From Lentisalinibacter sediminis (GTDB taxonomy: Bacteria; Pseudomonadota; Gammaproteobacteria; Steroidobacterales; Woeseiaceae), in NCBI RefSeq assembly GCF_040706615.1, contig NZ_JAPDRF010000003.1, forward strand, positions 62,001-126,000: 64,000 nt of DNA, written 5' to 3'. Below are positions 7,958 through 15,915 of the stretch, in pieces. The notes under the pieces are model-generated. The model was given only the letters and a program-made list of their open reading frames with translations, did no database searches and was not told the origin of the DNA. Made by a program: the position numbers and the translations under genes. The number at the start of each line of letters is the position of its first letter. The first letter of the stretch is position 1.

Positions 7958-10360
7958 TTAATCGGCGATACCGGGATTGTGGTAAAGCGCGGTATCGAAC
8001 GAGGCACCGGCACCATGGCAGACGGCACAGGCTTCCTGACCGTTCGGCAGGCCGTTGAACTTCAGGATGTCACCCTTCGGTACACCGACTTCACCGTTGT
8101 TGGTCGCGAAGTGACCCAATGCCGCAGCCGAAGCATGGCAGGTACCGCAGGACGCAGATGTCGGCGTAGTGGCCGCGTCATCCGTCCAGACCGTGAGATC
8201 GCCGCCGCCGACGCTGACGCTGACGGAGCGAGCTTCAGCCCGCGCGACGTTGTAGGCGCCTTCCACGTGGCAGGCGTCGCAGTTCGCGATGCTCTGCGGG
8301 TAGGTGATATCCGCGTACAGACCGTCGATGTAGCTCGGGCTGGCCACATGGATCGAGTGAATCATGTAACCCAGACCGTAGCCTTCATCCACCGGCACGT
8401 CGCCCTCACCGAAATCGAAGTCCTCCACGACCGCCAGGTCGGCGTTGTGGCAGACCACGCACATCTCGGCGTTGCCGTTGCGGTTCGACCCGTGGAACTG
8501 CAGCTGCTCGTGGCAGGCGTTGCACTTCGCGGAATCCGCAGCGAACTCACGCGCCATGGTGCCTTCCGGATAGAAAACGATGCTATCCGGTGCCGCCCGC
8601 TGGGTCGTGAGGTCGCCGTTGGCATCCTCTACGTCCACCGCGGCCGGATGACCGCCCATGGCGATGTAGGCGTTGCCCGTGAAGTCCGCCGGCAGAGACG
8701 TGAAGTACGTCACCGTGTAGCTGCCATCGGTGTTCTGCACCGCGTCACGCTGCAGGGCCGCGAGATACATCCGGTGCGGATGAGCCACCGCGTACGGCTC
8801 GGCGCCCGTACCCCGGTCCCGCACACCGACGTCACTTGCACCGGCCTCGGTACCGTTATAGGTCTCGATTCCCGGCCAGGAGACATACAGGTTCAGCGAT
8901 GCGGCTCCGTCCGTAAACTCCGGATCGTTGACGATATCGTAGGGATTGCCTGCGGCATCGCTTACCTTAAACGTGATCACAGGCGTCTCGCCCGGACCCA
9001 CATTCGTGGCATCCAGAATCTCGAACACGAAGTTCTCACCGGTGATCTGGCGGAACTGCTGATCGCCGTCGATCCTCGTGTGGATCACATCAGCCGGACC
9101 AGCGAAGTTAACGCCGCCCTCCAGGTGGCAGTTAGCGCACTGGTTATTATTCTGCGGCCCGAGGACCGGCACTTCTGAATTGGCGTGATCGAACTGGTAC
9201 TCGGCAATACCGGTGACCTCGTCGTAATTGCTGACAACGAGACCGTCGGAGTGGCAGCTGCCGCAGGACTGCGTCGACGCACCCAGGTTCCAGGCGTTGC
9301 CATCCGGCGCAGCCTCGGATTCCACGTGGCAGGTCGTGCAGTAGGTCAGCGACTGCGGATGAGTCACTTCACCATAGTCGTGCACGGAGCCGCCGTAACC
9401 GTAGATCACGTAAGGCAGCGGATCGCCGGCGACGTCCACACGGCCCTCACCCACGTGGATGGAGTGGGTCATGTAGGCCATGTCGAGAGACTCGCCCGTA
9501 TCCTGGTCGATCGTGCCGGGATTGTGGCACGTCACGCAGTATTCCACCGTCTTCCGCGGTCCGCCGTGCAGGGCGAACGAGAAGTGGCAGTCGGCGCAGT
9601 TGGCCGTGGCGGCAATGTCCTTGCTGCCGGAGCCGACGCCGCCATCGGGCACGAAGTCGTAGACCGGGTTATCCGGAGCCAGCGGCACCTCGCCCGGACC
9701 GCCGAGACGAATCTCGAGGCCCACGCGGTGGGTCAGGCTCGGTTCCCAGGCCACTTCGATGGGATCGGTCACTGCGGTGACGTCCGTTGCGAACGTGTAG
9801 CGGTAGTTGCCGTCACCCAGCTCTTCCAGCGTACCCTGCGTATCGGTCGTCGCCTGTACCGCCGAATCCAGAAAGTCCGGCGGATTCGGGTTGAACCGCT
9901 CCGGACCGGCCGTCTCAATACGGTTCACATAGCTCTGCCAGTAGGCGATACCGCCGTTTACGTCGGGATCGGCCGGCACGAGCTTGGCGAACGTGAAGTT
10001 GACCACGCCCTCGGCCAAACCGAGCGCGGGATCGCCGTTCTGATCCACCACGGTGAATTCAACCACCGGCGGACTCGCGATAGTCACACTATTGATAGTG
10101 GCCTCTAGCTGACCGAGGATCTCGATCTCCTCGGCCGTCAGAGCCTCGCCATCACCGATGGAGATCGGTCCTGGTCCCGGAGGCCCCGGAGGTCCTTCCG
10201 GTCCCGGAGGCCCGGCGGCTCCGTCCTGCCCGTCCTGGCCCGGAGGCCCTGCGGGTCCCTGTGCACCGTCGTCGCCTTCGCAACCTGCCAGACCTAACAG
10301 CAGGAACGACGCGAGGAGCAATGCCCAGCTTCCTTTAAACATCTTGTGGAAACGGTTCAT
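7958..10360 (-). CDS. OmcA/MtrC-family decaheme c-type cytochrome lipoprotein with collagen-like stalk
   Basis: This 800-residue protein begins with a lipoprotein signal ending LAGC (Cys27). Residues 32-64 are Gly-X-Y collagen-like triplets (ten in phase plus GPG). Then comes a beta domain (~75-250), five CxxCH hemes (Cys pairs at 255, 275, 341, 366, 408), a second beta domain (~430-605) and five more hemes (613, 634, 694, 738, 778). This beta-pentaheme-beta-pentaheme order is that of OmcA/MtrC, outer-surface cytochromes that pass electrons to metals or other external acceptors. No mtrA or mtrB gene accompanies it. It has its own terminator and faces a Crp/Fnr gene across a palindrome-bearing region. 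The heme count comes directly from the sequence; extracellular reduction is by family analogy. Confidence 0.95.
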   Translation of the reverse strand: MNRFHKMFKGSWALLLASFLLLGLAGCEGDDGAQGPAGPPGQDGQDGAAGPPGPEGPPGPPGPGPISIGDGEALTAEEIEILGQLEATINSVTIASPPVVEFTVVDQNGDPALGLAEGVVNFTFAKLVPADPDVNGGIAYWQSYVNRIETAGPERFNPNPPDFLDSAVQATTDTQGTLEELGDGNYRYTFATDVTAVTDPIEVAWEPSLTHRVGLEIRLGGPGEVPLAPDNPVYDFVPDGGVGSGSKDIAATANCADCHFSFALHGGPRKTVEYCVTCHNPGTIDQDTGESLDMAYMTHSIHVGEGRVDVAGDPLPYVIYGYGGSVHDYGEVTHPQSLTYCTTCHVESEAAPDGNAWNLGASTQSCGSCHSDGLVVSNYDEVTGIAEYQFDHANSEVPVLGPQNNNQCANCHLEGGVNFAGPADVIHTRIDGDQQFRQITGENFVFEILDATNVGPGETPVITFKVSDAAGNPYDIVNDPEFTDGAASLNLYVSWPGIETYNGTEAGASDVGVRDRGTGAEPYAVAHPHRMYLAALQRDAVQNTDGSYTVTYFTSLPADFTGNAYIAMGGHPAAVDVEDANGDLTTQRAAPDSIVFYPEGTMAREFAADSAKCNACHEQLQFHGSNRNGNAEMCVVCHNADLAVVEDFDFGEGDVPVDEGYGLGYMIHSIHVASPSYIDGLYADITYPQSIANCDACHVEGAYNVARAEARSVSVSVGGGDLTVWTDDAATTPTSASCGTCHASAAALGHFATNNGEVGVPKGDILKFNGLPNGQEACAVCHGAGASFDTALYHNPGIAD

Positions 10361-10473
10361 GGCGCAACCCTCTGCTTCTTCTAAATGCCCGATTTACCAG
10401 CAACGACCTTTACCAAGGCCTCACCGATTAACCGGCGTCAGGTGAAAGAGTAGGTTTGCGCGTGTCAAGAAAC

Positions 10474-10489
10474 ACTGACAATTGTCAGT
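10474..10489. promoter_or_regulatory. Perfect 16-bp palindrome ACTGACAATTGTCAGT (operator candidate 1)
   Basis: The sequence equals its own reverse complement. It lies 114 bases upstream of the cytochrome start codon. It does not match the FNR (TTGAT-N4-ATCAA) or CRP (TGTGA-N6-TCACA) consensus, so if the neighbouring Crp/Fnr protein binds it, its specificity differs. Confidence 0.7.
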
Positions 10490-10612
10490 TCAGCCGCTCT
10501 GACCGCTTGTGGATAGTACGTATTTCCCTTTTCTTCGAAGAGGGGCTCGGGCAAAGCGGCGAGCGCACGCATAGAGGCGTTGCAATCGTAAGCACATTCT
10601 GTAGGGCCAAAC

Positions 10613-10628
10613 AATGACAATTGGCAGT
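10613..10628. promoter_or_regulatory. Second copy of the palindrome (operator candidate 2), 14 of 16 bases identical
   Basis: AATGACAATTGGCAGT matches the first copy except at two positions. The centres of the copies are 139 bp apart, and this one is about 105 bp before the Crp/Fnr start codon, so each divergent gene has one copy at a similar distance. That arrangement suggests a shared regulator, possibly with looping. Confidence 0.65.
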
Positions 10629-10732
10629 TTCAAATACGGGAATACCGACAATCGCACTGGATATCCCGGTATCGACGCGGGGCCTGCCGACGCGTATCAA
10701 GTGCTTTAGAAGAAGGAGGGGAGCGACCGCCG

Positions 10733-11449
10733 ATGCCATGTGAAAACTGCCTGTGTCTTTTCCGCAGTCTGGACGAAGAGAAGGATGGCCTCGCCGACCT
10801 GCCCTGCGTGGTCTCGGGGCTCGTCCAGTGCTCCAGCTATCAGAAGGGGGAGATGCTGTTCCTGCAGGGAGAACCGGGCGGTAATCTCTATTCCATCTCC
10901 CACGGCGTCGTGAAGATCTGCCATCACAGCCCGGACGGGCGCGAGCAGATCGTGGGCATCGGCCGGCGCGGCAACCTGGTGGTGGGACTGCAGACTCTGC
11001 AGCAGGAGCGCTATGCCTATTCGGCGACGGCGGCCACCCCGGTGCAGGCCTGCCGCATCAGCCACGAGGCCCTGCTCTCCCGTGTCACGGAGCGGCCGGA
11101 CATCGCCATGCGGCTGATCGATGCGCTTAACGCCCAGCTGGTGCAGAGCCGTGCTCTGATACAGGCCATGGGCCAGAAGTGCGCCAGTTCGAAGCTGGCA
11201 GCTTTCATCCTGATGATGGCGCCGGAGCCCTGGCCCCGTGACGGGCGCTTCCGCCTGCCGATCACCCGCCTGGAGATCGCCAACCTGCTCGGCCTGAGCG
11301 AGGAGACCGTCTGCCGCCTCATGGCGGACCTGAAGCGCCGCGAGGTCCTGCTCGCGCCCCGGGGCCGCATCGAGGTGCTGGACCTGGAGGCGCTCCGTGA
11401 GCTCGCCGACGGGGAAGTCGTCGACGAGCGGGAGCCCAAGTTCGCCTGA
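10733..11449 (+). CDS. Crp/Fnr-family transcriptional regulator with cysteine-rich N-terminus
   Basis: This 238-residue protein has a cyclic-nucleotide-binding-type beta barrel (about 25-140), a long dimer helix and a winged helix-turn-helix with recognition helix LSEETVCRLMADL near residues 190-205. The N-terminus is rich in cysteine (Cys3, 6, 8, 25, 33), as expected for an FNR-like Fe-S or redox sensor, although the spacing differs from E. coli FNR (Cys20, 23, 29, 122). The HTH keeps E and R of the FNR E-xx-S-R motif but has Cys in place of Ser, so DNA specificity may be altered. It is divergent from the decaheme cytochrome and overlaps the next gene by TGATG. Redox control of the cytochrome is an inference. 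Confidence 0.9.
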   Translation: MPCENCLCLFRSLDEEKDGLADLPCVVSGLVQCSSYQKGEMLFLQGEPGGNLYSISHGVVKICHHSPDGREQIVGIGRRGNLVVGLQTLQQERYAYSATAATPVQACRISHEALLSRVTERPDIAMRLIDALNAQLVQSRALIQAMGQKCASSKLAAFILMMAPEPWPRDGRFRLPITRLEIANLLGLSEETVCRLMADLKRREVLLAPRGRIEVLDLEALRELADGEVVDEREPKFA

Positions 11450-11946
11450 TGGCCGTCAGCCGCCGCTTCGACGCCGACGTGGACACTGTAGCCGCGTTGA
11501 TGACCGACCCGGATTTTATCGTCGACCGCTGCCTCGCCATCGGTGAACTGAGCGCCGAATGCCACGCCGACGAGGACCGGGACTCCGTCACGCTGCACAC
11601 CACCCGGGTTGCGCGCCAGGATCTGCCCGGCTTCCTCACGAAGCTGGTGGGCGAACAGCAGACGCTCACCGTCCACGAGATCTGGCAGACTGTCGCGGAC
11701 GGGCGCAACAACCGCTACCAGGGCCGCTACACGGTGCGCAGCGCCAGGGCTCCCATCGAGATCGAAGGACGCTTCACCCTCGAGGCCGACGGCTCCGGCT
11801 CGGTATACAAGGTGGAGCACCGGTTCCACGTGCCGATACCGCTCATCGCCGGTCGCATCGAGAAGGTGCTGCGCCGTCAGATCACGGCCACCGTCGAGGC
11901 CGAGCTGGCCTGCGCGGCCGAGCGGCTCACCGACTCCACTCAGTAA
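11449..11946 (+). CDS. DUF2505 family protein (SRPBCC-like fold)
   Basis: This 165-residue soluble protein belongs to DUF2505, whose members look like START/SRPBCC lipid-binding domains. It opens with the RRFDADVDTVAALMTDPDFI segment typical of these folds and ends with a long amphipathic helix (IEKVLRRQITATVEAEL). Its ATG overlaps the stop codon of the Crp/Fnr gene, so the two are translationally coupled. The 3' end overlaps the convergent dehydrogenase gene by 7 bp. The function is unknown; binding of a hydrophobic ligand is the best structural guess. Confidence 0.85.
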   Translation: MAVSRRFDADVDTVAALMTDPDFIVDRCLAIGELSAECHADEDRDSVTLHTTRVARQDLPGFLTKLVGEQQTLTVHEIWQTVADGRNNRYQGRYTVRSARAPIEIEGRFTLEADGSGSVYKVEHRFHVPIPLIAGRIEKVLRRQITATVEAELACAAERLTDSTQ

Positions 11947-13085
11947 CCTTTGTCGATATCCACCACGGAGAGCAGGGGCTCGCCCGCCACGTAGCGGCGC
12001 AGGTTTTCGCGCACCAGCAGCCAGCGCCGCTCGGACGAACCCTCGGTGCGCGCGGAGATGTGAGGCGTGATGACTACCCGCGGCATGCGCCACAGCGGAT
12101 GCCCCTCCGGCAGGGGCTCCGGGTCGGTCACATCCAGCCCGGCGCCGGCGATACGCCCCGACTCCAGGGCCGCCAGGAGGTCCTCCGTGACCACGCTGCC
12201 GCCGCGACCGATATTAATGAAATACGATCCCGGCTTCGCCGCAGCGAAGAACTCCGCGTCGAACAGATCCTCGGTCGCCGGCACCAGCGGCGTGGCGTTG
12301 ACAATGATGTCGGCGCGGCCGGCCAGGGTGTGGAGCTCGTGGGCAAGGCCCACGTAGCTGACGAACGGCGGGCCCTGCCGGGAGCTGGCCCGGGTCGCGA
12401 TAACCTTCATACCGAGGGCATGCGCGCGCCGCGCGATCTCGGTGCCGATGCCGCCGAGTCCGACCACCAGCAGCGTCCGGTCGGCCAGCTCCCAGGTGCT
12501 GTCGGCGTAGTCTTCGAGCCCCCGCTCCCATCGTCCGTCGGCCTGACGCAGATGATAGACGTCCAGGCCGCGGGCCAGCATGAACATCATGCCCATCACA
12601 TGCTCGGCGATGGCCGGTCCGTACAGGCGCTGTGCGTTCGTGAGGATCATGTCCCGCTCGGCGAGCGCGGGTGTGTCCACGCAGCGGTCCACCCCGGCGC
12701 TGTAGCTCTGCACCCAGTGCAGCGACTCGCCCGCCTCGATCAGCTCGGCGCTGCAGATGCCGAGTAGCGCGACGGCGCCCGGCAGCACCGCCTCGGCCTC
12801 GGCACGCGACTGCACGGCGACCAGCTCGGCCTCCCCCGCAACGGCCTGCAGCCACGCCAGCCGCTGCGGACCGTCGACCGCCACCAAGATGGGGCCGCCA
12901 GACTGCCAGCGGGGATGCTCGCGTACCGGCGTCTCGCCCTCGCTCAGCCCGAGTTCGCTGATCAGCTCCCTGGTGTCGGCATCGGCGGCGGCAGGCCGGG
13001 CCTGGCCCAACGGTGCCGCCATGACGAGGGCCACGGCGCAGCAGACGATCACCGCCTGCCGTCGATAGATCTCGCTCAGCTTCAT
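11940..13085 (-). CDS. D-isomer 2-hydroxyacid dehydrogenase family protein with an N-terminal signal peptide
   Basis: This 381-residue protein has the NAD(P)-binding GLGGIGTEIARRA motif in the middle, preceded by LYGPAIAEHVMGMM. The catalytic Arg lies in the NIGRGGSV region, the Glu in DVTDPEPLP and the His in ITPHISA. These are the hallmarks of 2-hydroxyacid dehydrogenases of the GhrA/SerA group. Unusually, the first ~35 residues (MKLSEIYRRQAVIVCCAVALVMAAPLGQA) look like a Sec signal peptide with AxA cleavage sites, and no alternative ATG removes them without cutting into the fold. NAD-dependent enzymes normally stay in the cytoplasm, so the location is a puzzle. The gene stands alone. Confidence 0.87.
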   Translation of the reverse strand: MKLSEIYRRQAVIVCCAVALVMAAPLGQARPAAADADTRELISELGLSEGETPVREHPRWQSGGPILVAVDGPQRLAWLQAVAGEAELVAVQSRAEAEAVLPGAVALLGICSAELIEAGESLHWVQSYSAGVDRCVDTPALAERDMILTNAQRLYGPAIAEHVMGMMFMLARGLDVYHLRQADGRWERGLEDYADSTWELADRTLLVVGLGGIGTEIARRAHALGMKVIATRASSRQGPPFVSYVGLAHELHTLAGRADIIVNATPLVPATEDLFDAEFFAAAKPGSYFINIGRGGSVVTEDLLAALESGRIAGAGLDVTDPEPLPEGHPLWRMPRVVITPHISARTEGSSERRWLLVRENLRRYVAGEPLLSVVDIDKGY

Positions 13086-13135
13086 GCTTGCTTCCGGTAA
13101 TGACTCCCGGATCGAAGCATACCCCAACCCGACCC

Positions 13136-14164
13136 TCAGCGCGGACGCGGGCCCTCCAGATGCTCCCCACACTGCGGGCAATAACGGAAGCCGTGCGCCG
13201 CCCTCCCCTGCAGCTCCACCAGCCGCGTCAGGGTGTCCTCGGAGAGTCCGAGTTCCGCGCGCAGCCGGGCGAGCTCCGCCTGCTCGCCCGCGTCCAGCAT
13301 GCCGTCGCTCAGCGCCTCGGCCACCTCGAAGCGGAGCTTCTCGCGTCGTTCCTGCAGCTCCGCGGAGAATCGGGCCGCGAGGATGCCCGCCGGCAGGGCG
13401 AAGGTCGCCACGCCCATCAGCATGATGACCATGGCCAGAATCTTGCCGCCCGCCGTCACCGGCGTGACGTCTCCGTAGCCGACCGTGGTCAGCGTGACGA
13501 CCGACCACCAGATGGCATCGACGACGCTGCGGAATACCTGGGGCTGGGCCTGGCTCTCCAGCGAGAACATCAGGCAGGCCGAGATGATGACCAGCACGAA
13601 CATGGTGAGCAGCGCGGCGGAAATCGCTCCGATTTCCACCCTTATTACTTTAAGAAAAATCTGTAACCCGTCGAAATAACGAGATAACTTCAACAGGCGC
13701 AGCAGCCGGAAAGCACGCAGGTAGCGCAGGTCGATGGGGATCAGCAGCGCCAGGTAGAACGGCGCGATGGCCAGCAGGTCGATCACCGCCAGCGGCGAGG
13801 TGGCGTAGCGCAGGCGCGCCCGCCACGGCGGCGAGGCCTGGTAGCGCGGGTCCGCCGGCGCGGCCCACAGGCGGGCCAGGTATTCCAGTGTGAAGATCAC
13901 CACGGAGGCGATCTCGAAGCCGTGGAAGAACTCGGGCGTCACCCGCTGCACCGACAGCTGGGACTCCAGGATCACGGCCGCGACATTCGCCAGGATCAGC
14001 GCGACCAGCACCCGGTTCACGAAGCGGCCGAGCCGGCTGCCGGACCGCTCACCCTCCAGCAGGTCGTAGATCGTCCCGCGCAGGCCGGCCTCGCCGCTCC
14101 CGCCGACCGCCGTGCTGCCGGCCGGCCGGTCGACGTGTCGCTCCTGCAGGCGGATGGTCTTCAT
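13136..14164 (-). CDS. Voltage-gated potassium channel
   Basis: This 342-residue protein has the six-segment Kv topology. S1-S3 span about residues 47-145, and the S4 voltage sensor has arginines every third residue (RYLRAFRLLRLLKLSR, 147-162). After S5 comes the pore loop with selectivity filter TVGYGD (227-232), then S6. A soluble helical tail ends in a CPQCG zinc-ribbon-like turn. It conducts K+ across the inner membrane in response to voltage. The ATG at 14164 is preferred because it has an AGGGG Shine-Dalgarno; an in-frame ATG at 14311 would add 49 residues of low-complexity sequence with no ribosome site. Confidence 0.92.
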   Translation of the reverse strand: MKTIRLQERHVDRPAGSTAVGGSGEAGLRGTIYDLLEGERSGSRLGRFVNRVLVALILANVAAVILESQLSVQRVTPEFFHGFEIASVVIFTLEYLARLWAAPADPRYQASPPWRARLRYATSPLAVIDLLAIAPFYLALLIPIDLRYLRAFRLLRLLKLSRYFDGLQIFLKVIRVEIGAISAALLTMFVLVIISACLMFSLESQAQPQVFRSVVDAIWWSVVTLTTVGYGDVTPVTAGGKILAMVIMLMGVATFALPAGILAARFSAELQERREKLRFEVAEALSDGMLDAGEQAELARLRAELGLSEDTLTRLVELQGRAAHGFRYCPQCGEHLEGPRPR

Positions 14165-14336
14165 GGGCGCGCGCCCCTGTCGCCTCTGCGGCGTGGCTCT
14201 GAAGAGGTTAGCGGCCGGGGTCGGTGAAACTTGAGGCGACCGGTAAGACTCAGCGCTCGAGCAGGCACGTTGGGGTGCTGGCCGCAGATTCTTCGCAGCA
14301 GCCTCGGTCATGGCCAGATTTCAGTCGAGAAAGCCT

Positions 14337-15803
14337 CTATATCTTATTGTTATTGCTAATCTCTTCTTCGCCCGGCTCCGGCATCTGATCCAGCGCCTTC
14401 AGAAACATGCGGCGCACCGCCCGCACGTGCTGATCGATGGTCTCGGCTTCCCAGTCGTCGGTCGGCACGGGCGGCAATATCTCCACCTTGATGATGGCGG
14501 GACGCACGAAAATACCGCTCTTGGGCAGCGCGTCCGTCGCGTTGTGGATCACGATGGGCACCATCGGCACGCCCGCCTGCATGGCCAGGTGGAACGCACC
14601 CTTCTTGAACGGACCGAGCCGGTCGCTGAGGCTGCGCGTCCCCTCCGGCGCCAGCACGATGGACAGGCCGCTCTTCAGCGTCTCGACGGCCGGCCGCATG
14701 GCCTCGATCGCCTGCTCCGTGTTGGCCCGGTCGATGAAGACCGTCTCGGTGGCCCACATGAGCGGGCCGAGGATCGGGTTGCTCCTCAGCTCCTTCTTGG
14801 CGATACCGGTGAAATCCTGCCGCAGCAGCTTCGCGAGGATCACCATGTCCGCCCCGCTCTGGTGGTTGAACACGAACACCGCGGGCCTGTGCGACCAGAG
14901 ATGCTGCTCTCCCGTCACCTGCAGATCGAGACCCGCCAGCGCGCTGGCGAAATCGCCGAACGTCGCGATGGCCAGGTTGGCGGCATCGCGCCGGGACCGG
15001 TTGAGCGCCAGGACGGGGACACTCGCAAGGGCGGAAGAGACGAGCGCACCCCAGGCAAGACCGGTGCCGAGCACCTCGCGCACGCCGGGCAGGCCGCGGC
15101 TGTGAAAGCGCCGGATCGGCCAGCCTCTCTCCTCGGCCACCTCCTCGAGGTCGCCGTCCGGATTGAGCGGGCGCGGATAGCCGACGTGTTCGAGCAGCGG
15201 CACGTCCTCGGCACCATCGGTGTAGAAGAAACTGTTGGCGAGCTTCAGGCGACGCGCCTTCAGGAACTTGCGGGCCGCAGTCAGCTTGCCCTCGCCGTAA
15301 GTGATCGGCTCCACCAGCCGGCCGGTGAACCTGCCCTCCTCCACCTCGAAGCGAGTGCAGAGCAGGTGCTCGATATCCAGTTCCTCTGCCACCGGGTTGA
15401 CCTGGTACGGCGTGGCCGAGGACAGAACCACCACGGTATGACCCTTGCGCTGGTGGGCGCGCACCAGGGCACGGGATTCCGGATAGATGGCGCCACTCAC
15501 GTACTTGCGGAACGTCTCGCGGCCCAGGCGCACGAACGAGGCTTCCTCGACGCCCTCCAGCGTCCGGGTGGCCGCCTTCAGCATGGCCGGAAATTCCCGG
15601 CTGCGGAAGCCCTGACCGATGAACGAGACGAACTGCACGAGCGCCTGGCGGGGTTTCAGCTCGCCGGAGGACAGCCGCTCGCGCATCATCGAGGTCACCG
15701 AGAACCCGGACAGCAGGGTGCCGTCGAGATCGAAGAAGGCAACGATCTCCGGTCCCTCCGGCATCTCGTCGATCTCCCGGGTGACGTCGGCGTACAGCTT
15801 CAT
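14337..15803 (-). CDS. HAD-IB phosphatase / 1-acylglycerol-3-phosphate acyltransferase (PlsC) fusion
   Basis: This 488-residue two-domain protein starts with a HAD-IB hydrolase (about 1-235): FFDLDGTLL gives the nucleophilic Asp, VVLSSATP is motif II and YTDGAEDVPLL is motif IV. A short hydrophobic linker (about 250-275) leads to a PlsC acyltransferase domain with the NHQSGAD (HX4D) catalytic motif, EGTRS and a VPMVPIVI segment. Fused HAD-PlsC proteins make phosphatidic acid from lysophosphatidic acid, with the phosphatase half perhaps removing phosphate from a related lipid. The start at 15803 gives a clean N-terminus; a longer frame upstream is not needed. It acts at the inner membrane in phospholipid synthesis or remodelling. 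Confidence 0.9.
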   Translation of the reverse strand: MKLYADVTREIDEMPEGPEIVAFFDLDGTLLSGFSVTSMMRERLSSGELKPRQALVQFVSFIGQGFRSREFPAMLKAATRTLEGVEEASFVRLGRETFRKYVSGAIYPESRALVRAHQRKGHTVVVLSSATPYQVNPVAEELDIEHLLCTRFEVEEGRFTGRLVEPITYGEGKLTAARKFLKARRLKLANSFFYTDGAEDVPLLEHVGYPRPLNPDGDLEEVAEERGWPIRRFHSRGLPGVREVLGTGLAWGALVSSALASVPVLALNRSRRDAANLAIATFGDFASALAGLDLQVTGEQHLWSHRPAVFVFNHQSGADMVILAKLLRQDFTGIAKKELRSNPILGPLMWATETVFIDRANTEQAIEAMRPAVETLKSGLSIVLAPEGTRSLSDRLGPFKKGAFHLAMQAGVPMVPIVIHNATDALPKSGIFVRPAIIKVEILPPVPTDDWEAETIDQHVRAVRRMFLKALDQMPEPGEEEISNNNKI

Positions 15804-15915
15804 GCTCGGGTTTCCGCTCGGCTGACTGAACCGCCTATCATGCAGGCAAAGACGGCAAAAATCAGCCCGGAATTCGGCCGGAGATCCCGCGCGAACCGGC
15901 CGTGCGCGGCACCGC

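Larger units (their letters stand above)
10361..10732. promoter_or_regulatory. 372-bp divergent control region between decaheme cytochrome and Crp/Fnr genes
   Basis: There is no plausible gene here. The stretch is less GC-rich than its surroundings and contains two copies of a palindrome (10474-10489 and 10613-10628), an A/T-rich patch around 10625-10645 and the GAAGGAGGGG Shine-Dalgarno of the downstream regulator at 10711-10720. It must hold the promoters of both flanking genes. I could not assign clear -35/-10 pairs. Confidence 0.75.

Noticed and set aside
10169..10267. Gly-Pro-rich repeat as a DNA artefact or phage tail fibre fragment
   Set aside because: The triplets are in frame after a genuine lipobox and run into the cytochrome domain, so they belong to this protein.
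10474..10489. FNR or CRP site in the decaheme promoter
   Set aside because: TGACAATTGTCA lacks TTGAT-N4-ATCAA and TGTGA-N6-TCACA; it is reported instead as an unassigned palindrome.
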